From Bacteroidales bacterium (GTDB lineage: Bacteria; Bacteroidota; Bacteroidia; Bacteroidales; UBA932), in contig JAFZBQ010000033.1 of assembly GCA_017561665.1 (NCBI GenBank), positions 1 through 47,515 on the forward strand: a stretch of DNA of 47,515 bases, in the 5' to 3' direction. Below, in pieces: positions 32,301 through 41,932 of this stretch. The position numbers and the translations under genes were made by a program. The notes below the pieces were generated by a model. The model searched no databases and had not been told where the DNA came from. It was given only the letters and a program-made list of their open reading frames with translations. Each line of letters begins with the position of its first letter. Within the stretch, counting starts at the first letter, position 1.

Positions 32301-33057
32301 TACGTAACCCGTCGAAAGCTGGCTCAACTCCGGGAGGAAGAATCTTCTTGAGGTCTTCGTGGCGGGGCAGCTGATGCGAAAGATGCGTCAGGAAAGTCTG
32401 CTTTGCGCCCACCTTTGCGGCGACCTCAAGCGCCTGGTCCAGAGTGAAGTGCGATATATGGCGCTTGAATCGGATGGCATTTATCACAAACGTTTCCACG
32501 CCTCGGAACTTCTCTATGCTCTCTTCGGAAATTTTACTGGCGTCTGTCAGATAGCCGAATTTTCCGAATCGGAATCCAAGCACAGGCAAAGTAAAATGAA
32601 GCGCCCGCACCGGAATAATCTCAACCCCGCCAATTTCAAACGGCTCGTCGGTTATCGTGTGCAACTCATAACGCGGCGCGCCCGGATAGGGATTCTCGTC
32701 AAACGCGTAGCTGTATTCCTTTTTAAGCGATTCCTGCACATACCCCTCGCAATAAATGGGGAACGCCCGCCTCTCGAAGTAATTGAAACTGCGCACGTCG
32801 TCCAGACCGCCGGTGTGGTCCTTGTGGTTGTGGGTCAGCAGAATGGCGTCTATGTGGCGGATGTCCTCCCGCAGCATCTGGCTGCGGAAATCGGGGCCGC
32901 AGTCCACCAGAAGCTTGAGCCCCTCATACTCAACGTAAATGGAGCTGCGGTAGCGCTTGTCCTTGGCATCCGGAGAAGTGCATACTTCACAGCCGCAACC
33001 CAACATAGGAACGCCGGAAGAGGTGCCGGTACCCATGAATATAACCTTGTTTGCCAT
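32290..33057 (-). CDS. MBL-fold metallohydrolase, PhnP-like
   Basis: A 255-residue metallo-beta-lactamase-fold hydrolase. The zinc motif HxHxDH is at residues 76-81 (LLTHNHKDHTGG). Near the N-terminus 'GTSSGVPMLGCGCEVC' supplies the cysteine-rich site also seen in PhnP-type phosphodiesterases. Its exact substrate in Bacteroidetes is not known to me; a cyclic phosphodiesterase role is plausible. It is the last gene of the operon that begins at 41851, 2 bases after mtaB. Confidence 0.85.
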   Translation of the reverse strand: MANKVIFMGTGTSSGVPMLGCGCEVCTSPDAKDKRYRSSIYVEYEGLKLLVDCGPDFRSQMLREDIRHIDAILLTHNHKDHTGGLDDVRSFNYFERRAFPIYCEGYVQESLKKEYSYAFDENPYPGAPRYELHTITDEPFEIGGVEIIPVRALHFTLPVLGFRFGKFGYLTDASKISEESIEKFRGVETFVINAIRFKRHISHFTLDQALEVAAKVGAKQTFLTHLSHQLPRHEDLKKILPPGVEPAFDGLRIDF

Positions 33058-33059
33058 AG

Positions 33060-34301
33060 TTATAATATAACATCGACTATCCGCCCAACCAGCGCCGGGT
33101 CATAGTCGCGTTCTACCTTGATATAATTGCGGCTGTAGCCGAACATCCTCCCCTCTTTGTTTGTACTCTCGAACAGCACCTGCTCTCTGCGACCGCGGTT
33201 GGCGGCATAAAACTCTGCGTGCAGCCGCTCGCACAACTCCTCCAATGCCTGAACTCGTGCCTTTTTATCGGCTTCAGATACTTGATTCGGCATCTCCGCC
33301 GCCGGGGTTCCGGCCCGCCGGGAATAAGGGAAAATGTGGATGAACGCCGGCCGTATCTCCTCCAGAAATCTGTAGGTCGTCTCAAAATCATCCTGTGTCT
33401 CACCGGGGAACCCCACAATCACGTCGATGCCGAAAAACACGTGATCCATACGGCTGCGGACGAACTCTATCTTGCGGCGGAAAAAGTCGGTGTTGTAGCG
33501 GCGGTGCATCGCGGCCAGGATCCGGTCGCAACCCGACTGCAGCGGGATGTGGAAGTGCGGCAGAATCTTGGTGCCGGAGGCTATCCAGTCCACTATTTCA
33601 TCGGTAAGGAGATTGGGTTCTATGGAAGATATGCGATAACGCTCTATCCCTTCGACATCATTCAGCGCTTTCAAAAGATCCAGGAAACTCTCACCCGTGC
33701 TCTTGCCAAAATCGCCGGTATTGACGCCGGTAATCACCACCTCCTTGAAACCGGCGGCGGCGATTGCGCGGGCCTGCCCAACGATTTCTGCAATCGGGGC
33801 ATTGCGGCTGTCACCGCGGGCCAGGGGCACCGTGCAGTAGGTGCAGTGGTAGTCGCATCCGTCCTGAACCTTCAAGAAGGCGCGGGTCCGCTCTGTGGTG
33901 GAATAAGCAGAAAAGTATTTGCGACTCTCTCCTATCGGCTTTACGAAGACCTTCCGGTCCAAAATATCGGCGGTGGCGATGCTCAGCAGGTCGCTCTTAT
34001 AGTCGCTGCCGACAACCGCCCAGACGCCCGGCATATCGGCCAGGGACTCGGCTCTCAACTGCGCCTGGCAACCGGTTACAACTATCCTGGCCTCTGGAGT
34101 GAGACGATGCAGGCGGCCAATGAAATTGCGCCCCTTCTTGTCGGCGGCGGCCGTCACGCTGCAGGTATTTACTACATATATATCTGCCTTCTCAGTTGGT
34201 GGCACAACCGTGAAACCGGCGCTGAGAAATTCACGCTCGAAGGTGGATGTCTCCGCAAAGCTCAGTTTGCACCCCAGCGTAGAAAAGGCGACTGTCTTCA
34301 T
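33060..34301 (-). CDS. mtaB: tRNA t6A37 methylthiotransferase MtaB
   Basis: A 413-residue radical-SAM enzyme that adds a methylthio group to t6A37 of tRNAs. The UPF0004 domain has Cys11, Cys47 and Cys78 for the auxiliary cluster, and the radical-SAM cluster cysteines are Cys149, Cys153 and Cys156 ('DGCDYHCTYC'). A C-terminal TRAM-like segment follows. The 'TLGCKLSFAETS' N-terminus (TLGCKxN-type) is of the MtaB rather than the MiaB or RimO type. It starts 1 base after folB. Confidence 0.92.
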   Translation of the reverse strand: MKTVAFSTLGCKLSFAETSTFEREFLSAGFTVVPPTEKADIYVVNTCSVTAAADKKGRNFIGRLHRLTPEARIVVTGCQAQLRAESLADMPGVWAVVGSDYKSDLLSIATADILDRKVFVKPIGESRKYFSAYSTTERTRAFLKVQDGCDYHCTYCTVPLARGDSRNAPIAEIVGQARAIAAAGFKEVVITGVNTGDFGKSTGESFLDLLKALNDVEGIERYRISSIEPNLLTDEIVDWIASGTKILPHFHIPLQSGCDRILAAMHRRYNTDFFRRKIEFVRSRMDHVFFGIDVIVGFPGETQDDFETTYRFLEEIRPAFIHIFPYSRRAGTPAAEMPNQVSEADKKARVQALEELCERLHAEFYAANRGRREQVLFESTNKEGRMFGYSRNYIKVERDYDPALVGRIVDVIL

Positions 34302-34302
34302 A

Positions 34303-34683
34303 TCAGAAACTCAGGGTGATGCAGGCGGCGGTATCGGGAGTATCCAGCGCCGTGACGGCGTAGGTAAATGGCGGACGCATCTTGCACACTGTCACGGTGG
34401 CGCTCTTTACCTCGGGGGCCTGACGGCGGATTTCCGTGAGGATGGTGCCGGCCACCTTCTCCAGCAGAAACACCGGAGTTGCCATCGCGTCCTTCACGAT
34501 ATTGTACAGCACCGCATAGTCCAGGGTATCGTTTATAAGATCTGTCTCCGCAGCCTTTTTCAAAGGCACTTTACAGCTGAGATTCACCACAAAGTCGTTG
34601 CCTGCAGTGCGTTCTTCAGGCAGGCAGCCGTGGTATGCGTGGAACTTGAGATTCTTTAGTTCGATGGTGCCGTATTTCTTCAT
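34303..34683 (-). CDS. folB: Dihydroneopterin aldolase
   Basis: A 126-residue FolB-family protein that cleaves dihydroneopterin in folate synthesis. The segments 'IELKNLKFHAYHGCLPEERTAGNDF' and 'TVTVCKMRPPF' hold the conserved pterin-binding and catalytic residues (the glutamate of LPEE and the lysine before MRPP). It lies 12 bases after the methylase gene and 1 base before mtaB. Confidence 0.92.
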   Translation of the reverse strand: MKKYGTIELKNLKFHAYHGCLPEERTAGNDFVVNLSCKVPLKKAAETDLINDTLDYAVLYNIVKDAMATPVFLLEKVAGTILTEIRRQAPEVKSATVTVCKMRPPFTYAVTALDTPDTAACITLSF

Positions 34684-34695
34684 AACCGTCTGATA

Positions 34696-35400
34696 TTAAG
34701 CAGATATAACAAACACGCAAGGCCGTTTGCCGATAGTCGTGCCAGCCCTCTTCCATTCCTCTACCGTCAGGGTGCGGATAAAGGCGTCGGACTGTGTGAT
34801 GTTGGCGGCCACGCACACTCTTGTCGTGGCCGAAAGCACCTGCAGCATATCGGCCATCAGGGCGTCGTTTCGGTACGGAGTCTCTATGATAATCTGGGTC
34901 TGGCCGGTGCGGCGGGAGAGCTTTTCCAAATCCGCCAACCGTGCGCGGCGTTCCTGCGGTTTTACGGGAAGATATCCGGTAAAGGCAAACGACTGGCCGT
35001 TCATTCCGCTGGACATCAGCGCCATCATCAGCGACGACGGCCCCACCAGCGGTACCACTTCAATTCCGTGTTGGTGGGCGGCTGCCACCAGGATGCTACC
35101 GGGATCGGCCACTGCCGGCAATCCGGCCTCGCTGATAAGACCGACATCCTCGCCCGCCTCCAGCAGAGCCACATATCCGGCGGCATCCGCGGCGGCGGTA
35201 TGCTCGTTAAGCTCGTAGAAAGTCAGGCTGTCGATGCCTCCCTTGAGGCCTGCGGCAGAAAGGAAACGGCGGGCGGTGCGCACCTCCTCCACCACGAACG
35301 TGCGGATATGCGCGATGGCGCCAAAGACGCCGCCGGCAAGCACTTCGTGCGGGTCTCCCTCGCCCAGTGGCGAAGGTATCAGATAAAGTTTGCCTTTCAT
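34696..35400 (-). CDS. RsmI-like SAM-dependent methyltransferase
   Basis: A 234-residue tetrapyrrole-methylase-fold enzyme related to RsmI, the 16S rRNA C1402 2'-O-methyltransferase. Motifs seen are 'LYLIPSPLGEGDP', 'GLISEAGLPAVADPGSILVAAAHQHGIEVVPLVGPSSLMMALMSSG' and 'FAFTGYLPVKPQER'. It differs at the N-terminus from typical RsmI (SPLGEGDP rather than TPIGNLxD), as usual for a separate Bacteroidetes branch whose target may differ. It sits 12 bases after the AddA-like gene. Confidence 0.85.
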   Translation of the reverse strand: MKGKLYLIPSPLGEGDPHEVLAGGVFGAIAHIRTFVVEEVRTARRFLSAAGLKGGIDSLTFYELNEHTAAADAAGYVALLEAGEDVGLISEAGLPAVADPGSILVAAAHQHGIEVVPLVGPSSLMMALMSSGMNGQSFAFTGYLPVKPQERRARLADLEKLSRRTGQTQIIIETPYRNDALMADMLQVLSATTRVCVAANITQSDAFIRTLTVEEWKRAGTTIGKRPCVFVISA

Positions 35401-35412
35401 CGAAAGGCGAAT

Positions 35413-38394
35413 TTACGCAACTTTTTCGATATTATTCTCTGCCGCGTACCAAAGATATCCCTCCACATTTCCGTAGCCCATCCGGCGCAGCATTTCCATA
35501 TAGCGGGCCACCTGCTTGCGGTATCCTCCGTGCCGCTCGCCAAACTTGTAGTCGACCACCGCCACTTTACCGCCGCGGATGATAACCCTGTCGGGGCGGT
35601 ATACCTGGCCGTCGGTGTCGATGATGGAAAGTTCGTTCAGAGCCTCCCCTTCGCCGGAGAACCAGCAGTAGCTCTTGACAGAGTCCAGCATTTCATTTAC
35701 GCGGGCTACCGTATCGTCCCGATCCGCCGCAGCAAGTTCGCCGCCGGCCACCGCAGTATCCACAGAAGCGGCCACATCGGCGACAGTGTCGATGCGCGAA
35801 AGTATGTCATGCATCACGATACCCCTCGCACGCGCCGCGTCGCGCTCCTCCGGATCAAAGAAATCCGAGCCGCGGTATACCAGCGCCAGGCGCTTGCTGC
35901 CGCCGGTGCCCTCCATAGGAATGGAGTTGTAATCATCCATCCGGACAGATTCCACTTCGCCGTCACTCTCTTCCGAGCGGTCATAACGCCGCCTTTCGCC
36001 AGCCTCATATACATCGTTCACAAGCTTGCCATCCGAAGACAACAGTGAATACAGGAGGTCGGAGATTCCTTTCTTATGCGTCTTCTTCTCTGCAAACACT
36101 ATAAGTTCGTGTTTGGCGCGGGTAAAGGCCACGTACGCGGTGTTCAGCGAATCCATCTTGTATAGCAGCGACATCGCATCATAGTCGCCCTTGAACGCTG
36201 TTTCGGCGGCATTTTTCCTGAATTCTACCGGCAGCAGGCCTGATTTCAGTTCGGATGTATCGTCGCACCACATATAGTTTGGCAAGTCCGAGCGGGGCGT
36301 TAGCGGCTCGTAGAAGAGAGGCATTATCACAACCGGGCAGCCCAGTCCCTTGGCTTTGTGGATTGTCATTATCCGCACGGCATTGGCGCCGCGGGGTGCC
36401 GACACAGCCTGCTGGCATCCGATTTCTCCCCACCATTTAAGAAATCCCGCCATATCGGAACCGTGGTCACGCATATAATCCAGAACCAGGTCCATAAAGG
36501 TCATAAGGTAAGGCATCTGACCCGCAGCGAGGCTCCGGTCCATCGAGCGGACTACGCTTTCGCAAATATCATATATCGAGTTGCCGCCGAGCGCCACCTT
36601 GTCCATATCAACCCCCATCTCCTTTATCACCTGCAGGTTGGTGGCATCATCGGGATTGACGATATACTTGAGCACGGCGACCACTCTCTGCACATACGAA
36701 GATGCACCCACAAGAAGGGACTCGTCGGTTATGACATCTATTCCGTCGGCAATAAGCTGCTCTGCAACCAGGGATGCCTGGGAATTGGTACGTACCAGAA
36801 CATAGACCGCACTCCGTGGATAGCCCAAAGCGTCCAGGGCTTCTATCTCGCCCTTGAGGGCTCCGAGAGCAGGATGCTTCTCTTGGGACGATTCATTGTC
36901 AAGGTAAGTTATCTTGACGTGACCCTCCTTGCCGGAATTTACACTCTGACGGCAATCTTCATACGCCCTGGCAATGGTTTCATCACCCTCGAACAACCCC
37001 GAATCCTTATCTGTCATTCGTTTGAAAACATCGTTGTTGAATTCCACTATCGCCCTGTCGCTGCGGAAGTTGGTGCTTAGCGTTTGCGGATTCACGTTGC
37101 GCCCGGCAAACTCTTTCTGGATTCCGCTGTCAAGAGTGTTCCAGTCGCTGCCTCTCCATCTATAAATGCTCTGCTTGACATCTCCCACAATCAAATTGTC
37201 GTTGCCGCTGTCCAGGCTCTGCTCCAGCAGAGGGCGGAAATTGGCCCACTGCATCAGCGAGAAGTCCTGGAATTCGTCCAGAAGATAGTGGTCTATCCAA
37301 CTCCCGACCCTCTCGTAGATAAACGGGGTGTCACTGCCGTCTATCATCTTGTTAAGGGCCTGGGTGGTCTCGCCCAACAGCATTATGTTGTTCTCTTTGA
37401 GATAAGCGGAGAGAGTGTCGTAGATACTGCGGAATATCTTCATCACCCCCACGTTGCTGCGGACGATCTGGGCGGTGCGGTATTGCCTGTAACCGCCAAA
37501 CAAATCAACGATTGCCGTAAGCAGTGCGCCCAGGTCCGGGTTGTCATTGCTGCATTTGTCCGCCAGTGCCTTCAGGCGGTCTCCGGGCTCCTTAATCTCC
37601 CCATTCGCATACTTTTGCACCAGCCCCATTCCGCCGCTCTTTTTATAAGGGAAATCATCTACGGTAAGACCCTGCTTTGCAATTGTCGCCATAGCCTCCC
37701 TGGCCAGCGACCGGAGGTTTTTCTCAAAATCGGCAACCGTCTTCGCGGCAAGGAGCTCGATCTCCTCTATCTTTTTGCGGTCGGCCCTGTAAGTGGCCGA
37801 TTTAACCTTGAAATCTTCTTTGACAAATAGTTGCGCAAACTCCAGAAGCTGTTTCTCATAACCGTTGTTGGACTTATATCGAAGTTGGTCCAGGGCAAAC
37901 TTGTTGATTATGTCAAACGATTTTTCCGGAACGGAATCATCGTCCAGGCCGGAGAGCATCTCGTCCACCACGTGGGTCAGGACATCGTCGTCCCTGAGTT
38001 CCACCCGGTAATTGGAGAAACTGCCCAGTTCGCGGGCAAACGAACGGAATATCTGCTGGAAGAACCGGTCTATGGTGCAGACCTGGAAATTGGAGTAATC
38101 GTGCAATATGGCGGTCAGCGCCGCTTTCGCCCGAGCCATTACACCAGCCTTCTCTCCCGGATCCAGTCCTTCCAGTTCCTCCCCCTTGCCTTGCGATAGC
38201 TCGTGCAGGGTCTTCACAATCCTGCTCTTCATCTCCTCGGTGGCCTTGTTGGTAAAGGTCACCGCAAGAATATGCTTATAGGCATCTTTTTCCGCTCCGT
38301 CTGCCAGCAGGAAAGAGATGTACTTGTGGGTCAGCGTGTGGGTTTTTCCGCTGCCGGCCGACGCTTTGTATATGTCGAGTTGTCCGTGTGACAT
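35413..38394 (-). CDS. AddA/RecB-like UvrD helicase-nuclease
   Basis: A 993-residue superfamily-1A helicase with a C-terminal nuclease, acting in double-strand-break repair. Walker A is 'ASAGSGKTHT' (11-20), with helicase motifs 'AVTFTNKATEEMK', 'LLDEFQD', 'VGDVKQSIYRWRGSD', 'IMTIHKAKGLGCPVVI' and 'VAFTRAKHELIVF' in order. The PD-(D/E)XK site is 'VAVVDYKFGE' near the C-terminus. Three in-frame starts exist (38436, 38400, 38394); the AGGAGG at 38406-38401 is spaced six bases from 38394, so I chose that start. It follows the AddB-like gene directly, and the two would form a RecBCD-like complex. Confidence 0.92.
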   Translation of the reverse strand: MSHGQLDIYKASAGSGKTHTLTHKYISFLLADGAEKDAYKHILAVTFTNKATEEMKSRIVKTLHELSQGKGEELEGLDPGEKAGVMARAKAALTAILHDYSNFQVCTIDRFFQQIFRSFARELGSFSNYRVELRDDDVLTHVVDEMLSGLDDDSVPEKSFDIINKFALDQLRYKSNNGYEKQLLEFAQLFVKEDFKVKSATYRADRKKIEEIELLAAKTVADFEKNLRSLAREAMATIAKQGLTVDDFPYKKSGGMGLVQKYANGEIKEPGDRLKALADKCSNDNPDLGALLTAIVDLFGGYRQYRTAQIVRSNVGVMKIFRSIYDTLSAYLKENNIMLLGETTQALNKMIDGSDTPFIYERVGSWIDHYLLDEFQDFSLMQWANFRPLLEQSLDSGNDNLIVGDVKQSIYRWRGSDWNTLDSGIQKEFAGRNVNPQTLSTNFRSDRAIVEFNNDVFKRMTDKDSGLFEGDETIARAYEDCRQSVNSGKEGHVKITYLDNESSQEKHPALGALKGEIEALDALGYPRSAVYVLVRTNSQASLVAEQLIADGIDVITDESLLVGASSYVQRVVAVLKYIVNPDDATNLQVIKEMGVDMDKVALGGNSIYDICESVVRSMDRSLAAGQMPYLMTFMDLVLDYMRDHGSDMAGFLKWWGEIGCQQAVSAPRGANAVRIMTIHKAKGLGCPVVIMPLFYEPLTPRSDLPNYMWCDDTSELKSGLLPVEFRKNAAETAFKGDYDAMSLLYKMDSLNTAYVAFTRAKHELIVFAEKKTHKKGISDLLYSLLSSDGKLVNDVYEAGERRRYDRSEESDGEVESVRMDDYNSIPMEGTGGSKRLALVYRGSDFFDPEERDAARARGIVMHDILSRIDTVADVAASVDTAVAGGELAAADRDDTVARVNEMLDSVKSYCWFSGEGEALNELSIIDTDGQVYRPDRVIIRGGKVAVVDYKFGERHGGYRKQVARYMEMLRRMGYGNVEGYLWYAAENNIEKVA

Positions 38395-38400
38395 TTCCAT

Positions 38401-38406
38401 TCCTCC
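38401..38406 (-). promoter_or_regulatory. Shine-Dalgarno AGGAGG that decides the addA-like start
   Basis: A perfect AGGAGG on the minus strand overlaps the stop of the AddB-like gene and lies six bases before the ATG at 38394. The ATG at 38400 would have no room for ribosome binding. Strong sites of this kind are uncommon elsewhere in this window. Confidence 0.7.
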
Positions 38407-41207
38407 TATCTGCCGCAAATGGCCTTTGCGGGACAATATTTGCAGGCATCGCTGCCAGCCTCAACCCCGTGGAACTCGAGTTCCGGATTAAAAATCTCTT
38501 TCAGAAGGCCCTTGAGCCTCCCGATAAATTCACCGAGCGTCTCCGGGGGGCAGTACTTGGTCTCAACAGAAGAGTAAAACAACTTCTTGACATCGTACAC
38601 GGCCAGCTGGAATTCCTGCCTTGAGGGATCCTCAAGATTCATAAGCATAGCGTATGTCAGCAGCTGGAAGGATGTCTTGGCATTGCCGGCAAACACGGCG
38701 TCCAGACAATCGGTCTTGAGGAACGACGACACCTCCTTCACACTGCCGGTCTTGTAATCGCAGATGCGCATCAAACCGTCCTTGCGGTCCAGCCTGTCTA
38801 TGAATCCCTTGAAATGGACCTGCCGGCTCTGCCCGCCGACATTTATATCGACAGGTTTGATGTATCTCTTTTCGCTACCCTCATAAACAAACGGAGCGTA
38901 CTCCCGGTCGTTCTCCAAAGTGGCCGCCACCAGTTCCGCAACCAGATTGGCCGTAATCTGGTTCCGCTTTGAAAGCGGGCTTGCAGGCCCCCTCTTGATA
39001 ACTTCGTTCAATTCCTCCGCCACCATGTCAAGAATGGTTTGCCGTTGTTTGAGGATGGCATCTATCCAGGCCTTGTCCACAACCCCACCCTGACCGACGC
39101 CGGAGTATATCCTCTGCATAGTATGGTGGAAGGTATCCCCGAATTTGCCGGCATCGACCTCCTCGCTGACCTCCTCTTCCTCTGCCAGACCCACTATCTG
39201 TGAATAATAGAATTTGAGCGGACACTCCATATACTGCATCACGCTGCTGGCAGAAAAGGCCTTGAAGTGCCCCTTCTCATCGGGCTCAAAGAAATGATTG
39301 AAGAGCTGCTCCATCACCTCCTCCGATTTTTTGACGCTCCTGATGTCACCCTCCACCGGTTTTATCTCAAGGTCGACGCTCTGGAAAGTCATCGGGAAAC
39401 CATAATGGTATTTCAGCTGCTTGACAAAGTGGCTCTCCTCTCCGCTGAGCATCCCCTTGGTGCGGGAGTCATAGACCAGCACGACCTTCTTTGCCCTGTA
39501 GATGCTGCGGTAAAAGTGATAGGCGGCGATGGAGTCGAACAATTCCACCGTAGGCAGGCCGAAGCCGCGGCGGACGTTGTATGGTATCAGGCTGTCGCTC
39601 TGCTGTTTAGCAGGGAAGACGCCCTCGTTTACAGAAAGGATGATGAGGGTGTCGAAGTCGATGGCGCGTACCTCCAGCGGACCCATCACCTGCAGGCCGC
39701 TGAGCGGTTCGCCGCGGAAATCGACGGTGAGGCGGGAGGTGATTTCACGAAGGAACCTGAAACAGGTGCGCATCTCCATCGGGATGTCCAGATCCTTGAG
39801 ATGACTCACGGCGGTGTAGTAGCCGTGGGAGAACTCCCTCTCAATGTCGGGGAGCGACGGCGCCAGCACAGATAGCACATTCATCTGCCAGTCATACAGG
39901 CCTTTGGTATCTGCGACCGGGACAAAAATGGCCGCCAGGGCCTCATTGCCGGCAAAACTTTCTGCCGGAACATAAATCTCGTTGCCCTCCACAATCTGCC
40001 GCTTGATCAGCGAGGCCTCTTCAGAGGCGACATTGCGGATAAACGGGTGGTTCAGGATTGCCGATACATCCTTATGATAGAAGCCGGCCGGGCGCTTGTT
40101 GATCTGCAGCGCCGCCATCATATCCATAAGCGACGCGGTGGAACTGTTGTGCAGCCCGTAGCCCATCGTGACGTTGATGTGGCTGATATTTTCCGGAATG
40201 GAATTGAGCAGCGGCATCAGCAGATTCTCGTCCGGCAGCACCACCGCAGTGGAATCCTCCCCTGCTACGGCCAGTTCGCAGGCCGCCACCTTGGCCTGTG
40301 CCACGGCGCTGGAGGCCGCAACAACCTTGATTTCAGGCCGTGCAGACGCCTCCGCCTCCAATGGATATCTTGATGGGTATCTCTCTTTATAATTCTTTAT
40401 GAAATATGATGCCTTGTTGACGGGATCGGTAAGGCACTCTCCGTAAAAATCCCAATAGAAATCTCCGTCAAATTCTTGTTTGATATAGTCATACAGCGCC
40501 GTCTCGCACTTGCACAGAGCATTCTGCCCCACAACGACGATTCTATCGTATGCTTCCAGCTTCTCTTGTATCGAGTCAGTCTCTCCAAACTGAATGCGCT
40601 CCGCCACCTCTCGCTGCATCATACCCTCGTAAGCTATGCCGCGCGAAGACAGATCACTCCGGAATGAGGTGTATAACTCAAAGAGTATCTCCCACAGTCC
40701 CAGGAACTTCTTCCTCTGCTCCGAATCCTTGCCGGCAATCACCACGCCCCAGAAGCGCTTGAGGGCATCTATCTGTTCCGGCTCCAGGAATTCGTAGCCC
40801 GAATCCAGCTCCCGCAAGTCTCGGATATGGGTAAACAGCTTGGAGGCATCGGCCTCGTACTTGTCCACGTCGCTGAAATCGGCGGTTACGGTCTCTCCCA
40901 GAGAGACAAAAGCATCGAAACTCTCCGCCTCGCGTCCCTTCTCCCTGCAGATGCGGGAGTAATTCTCCCAAAGGATGTACATCAGCAGAATCTTGTCTCC
41001 CCTCTTGTAGGGACTCAATTTGGCGAACAGATCGCCAATTGTGACGATATCGGGAGACAGAAGCGGCCGTTCGCTGCACTGCCCCAGATACTTCTGGAAG
41101 AAGAGCGAAGACCGGCGGGAAGGGAACACGAAAAGGCACCGCCGCAAATCCACATCACTCTGCGCGGTGTATGCCCTGGCTATCTGATATAAAAAGCTGT
41201 TTGTCAT
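38406..41207 (-). CDS. AddB-like PD-(D/E)XK nuclease with iron-sulfur staple
   Basis: A 933-residue protein of the AddB/inactivated-helicase type. The N-terminus 'RRCLFVFPSRRSSLFFQKYLG' occupies the place of Walker A but lacks its lysine/glycine pattern. The C-terminal nuclease has 'DRLDRKDGLMRICDYKTGS'. Four cysteines arranged as in the AddB iron-sulfur staple are Cys662 (YMECPLKFYY) and Cys922, Cys925, Cys931 (CKYCPAKAIC), enclosing the nuclease domain. It overlaps the PAP2 gene by 4 bases upstream and abuts the AddA-like gene downstream. Confidence 0.88.
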   Translation of the reverse strand: MTNSFLYQIARAYTAQSDVDLRRCLFVFPSRRSSLFFQKYLGQCSERPLLSPDIVTIGDLFAKLSPYKRGDKILLMYILWENYSRICREKGREAESFDAFVSLGETVTADFSDVDKYEADASKLFTHIRDLRELDSGYEFLEPEQIDALKRFWGVVIAGKDSEQRKKFLGLWEILFELYTSFRSDLSSRGIAYEGMMQREVAERIQFGETDSIQEKLEAYDRIVVVGQNALCKCETALYDYIKQEFDGDFYWDFYGECLTDPVNKASYFIKNYKERYPSRYPLEAEASARPEIKVVAASSAVAQAKVAACELAVAGEDSTAVVLPDENLLMPLLNSIPENISHINVTMGYGLHNSSTASLMDMMAALQINKRPAGFYHKDVSAILNHPFIRNVASEEASLIKRQIVEGNEIYVPAESFAGNEALAAIFVPVADTKGLYDWQMNVLSVLAPSLPDIEREFSHGYYTAVSHLKDLDIPMEMRTCFRFLREITSRLTVDFRGEPLSGLQVMGPLEVRAIDFDTLIILSVNEGVFPAKQQSDSLIPYNVRRGFGLPTVELFDSIAAYHFYRSIYRAKKVVLVYDSRTKGMLSGEESHFVKQLKYHYGFPMTFQSVDLEIKPVEGDIRSVKKSEEVMEQLFNHFFEPDEKGHFKAFSASSVMQYMECPLKFYYSQIVGLAEEEEVSEEVDAGKFGDTFHHTMQRIYSGVGQGGVVDKAWIDAILKQRQTILDMVAEELNEVIKRGPASPLSKRNQITANLVAELVAATLENDREYAPFVYEGSEKRYIKPVDINVGGQSRQVHFKGFIDRLDRKDGLMRICDYKTGSVKEVSSFLKTDCLDAVFAGNAKTSFQLLTYAMLMNLEDPSRQEFQLAVYDVKKLFYSSVETKYCPPETLGEFIGRLKGLLKEIFNPELEFHGVEAGSDACKYCPAKAICGR

Positions 41208-41851
41208 TGAGCCGACGGATACTTTTCTGCAATCTTATCAATTGCAAATCTATAGAGCAATGTGAGTAGAATTGCTACACATATACCATAAATAATCCCG
41301 ACCAACACATCGCCGGGAAAATGATAGCCAAGATAGATGCGGCTGTAGGACACCAGCAGCGCCCACACTACCAGCGCAAAACGCAGCCATCGGTGGCCCA
41401 GGATGCCCGAAACCAGCAGCGCATAGCATATTGTATTGGCGGCGTGGGCAGAGAAAAAGCCGTAGGGCGACCCCGTCCCGGTGGGGAAACGGCCGCCGGC
41501 GGTGGCAGGATTGTAGCCCGGCCGCGGACGCGCCACCAATTCTTTTACAAGATTGCAGCCCCAGTCGCATAGCAGATAGCCGAACACGCACACCGCCACC
41601 GCCGCCAATCCGGCAATCCAGAACTTACTGTCGGCTATCGGTTTTCGTATGGCATAACCGCCGCATTGCGTAGCATAGAACCGTTTGAAAAAGCACGCCA
41701 CCGCCAGCAGCAGATACATAGGGAACCATATTGCAATTGCTGAGAGCGGTTTCATTATAGCGTCAAGAAACGGCGTCCATGCTCCGTTTACAGCCAGGAG
41801 CAAACGTTCGTCAAATGACAATATATTGTCAAAAACCGTTGCAGATATCAT
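41204..41851 (-). CDS. PAP2 family membrane phosphatase
   Basis: A 215-residue membrane protein with the three PAP2 motifs: 'KELVARPRP' (KxxxxxxRP), 'GFFSAHAAN' (PSGH-like, with FSAH) and 'SRIYLGYHFPGDVLVG' (SRxxxxxHxxxD). It would dephosphorylate a lipid phosphate such as undecaprenyl pyrophosphate or phosphatidate at the membrane. The GTG at 41863 is in frame but falls at the predicted transcription start, so the ATG at 41851 is preferred. It leads the seven-gene operon running to 32290. Confidence 0.9.
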   Translation of the reverse strand: MISATVFDNILSFDERLLLAVNGAWTPFLDAIMKPLSAIAIWFPMYLLLAVACFFKRFYATQCGGYAIRKPIADSKFWIAGLAAVAVCVFGYLLCDWGCNLVKELVARPRPGYNPATAGGRFPTGTGSPYGFFSAHAANTICYALLVSGILGHRWLRFALVVWALLVSYSRIYLGYHFPGDVLVGIIYGICVAILLTLLYRFAIDKIAEKYPSAQ

Positions 41852-41867
41852 CGTAACTCGCACCCTA

Positions 41868-41875
41868 CAAATTTA
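41868..41875 (-). promoter_or_regulatory. -7 element of the PAP2-addBA operon
   Basis: TAAATTTG on the minus strand fits TAnnTTTG, 16 bases before the ATG at 41851. It is back-to-back with the plus-strand element at 41886. Confidence 0.6.
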
Positions 41876-41885
41876 AGAAATAATG

Positions 41886-41893
41886 TATATTTG
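41886..41893 (+). promoter_or_regulatory. -7 element of the tricorn-protease/susC operon
   Basis: TATATTTG fits TAnnTTTG and lies 39 bases before the ATG at 41933. Confidence 0.6.
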
Positions 41894-41932
41894 TAGACTG
41901 GATATTTTGCGAGCATTGAAAATTACAATAAT

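Noticed and set aside
33219-34319. 366-codon plus-strand frame opposite mtaB
   Set aside because: mtaB has all its cluster cysteines on the other strand; the plus-strand product shows no domain.
38395-38436. Upstream starts (38436, 38400) for the AddA-like gene
   Set aside because: The first lies inside the AddB-like gene with no ribosome site; the second is directly against the AGGAGG, whereas 38394 is at the proper distance.
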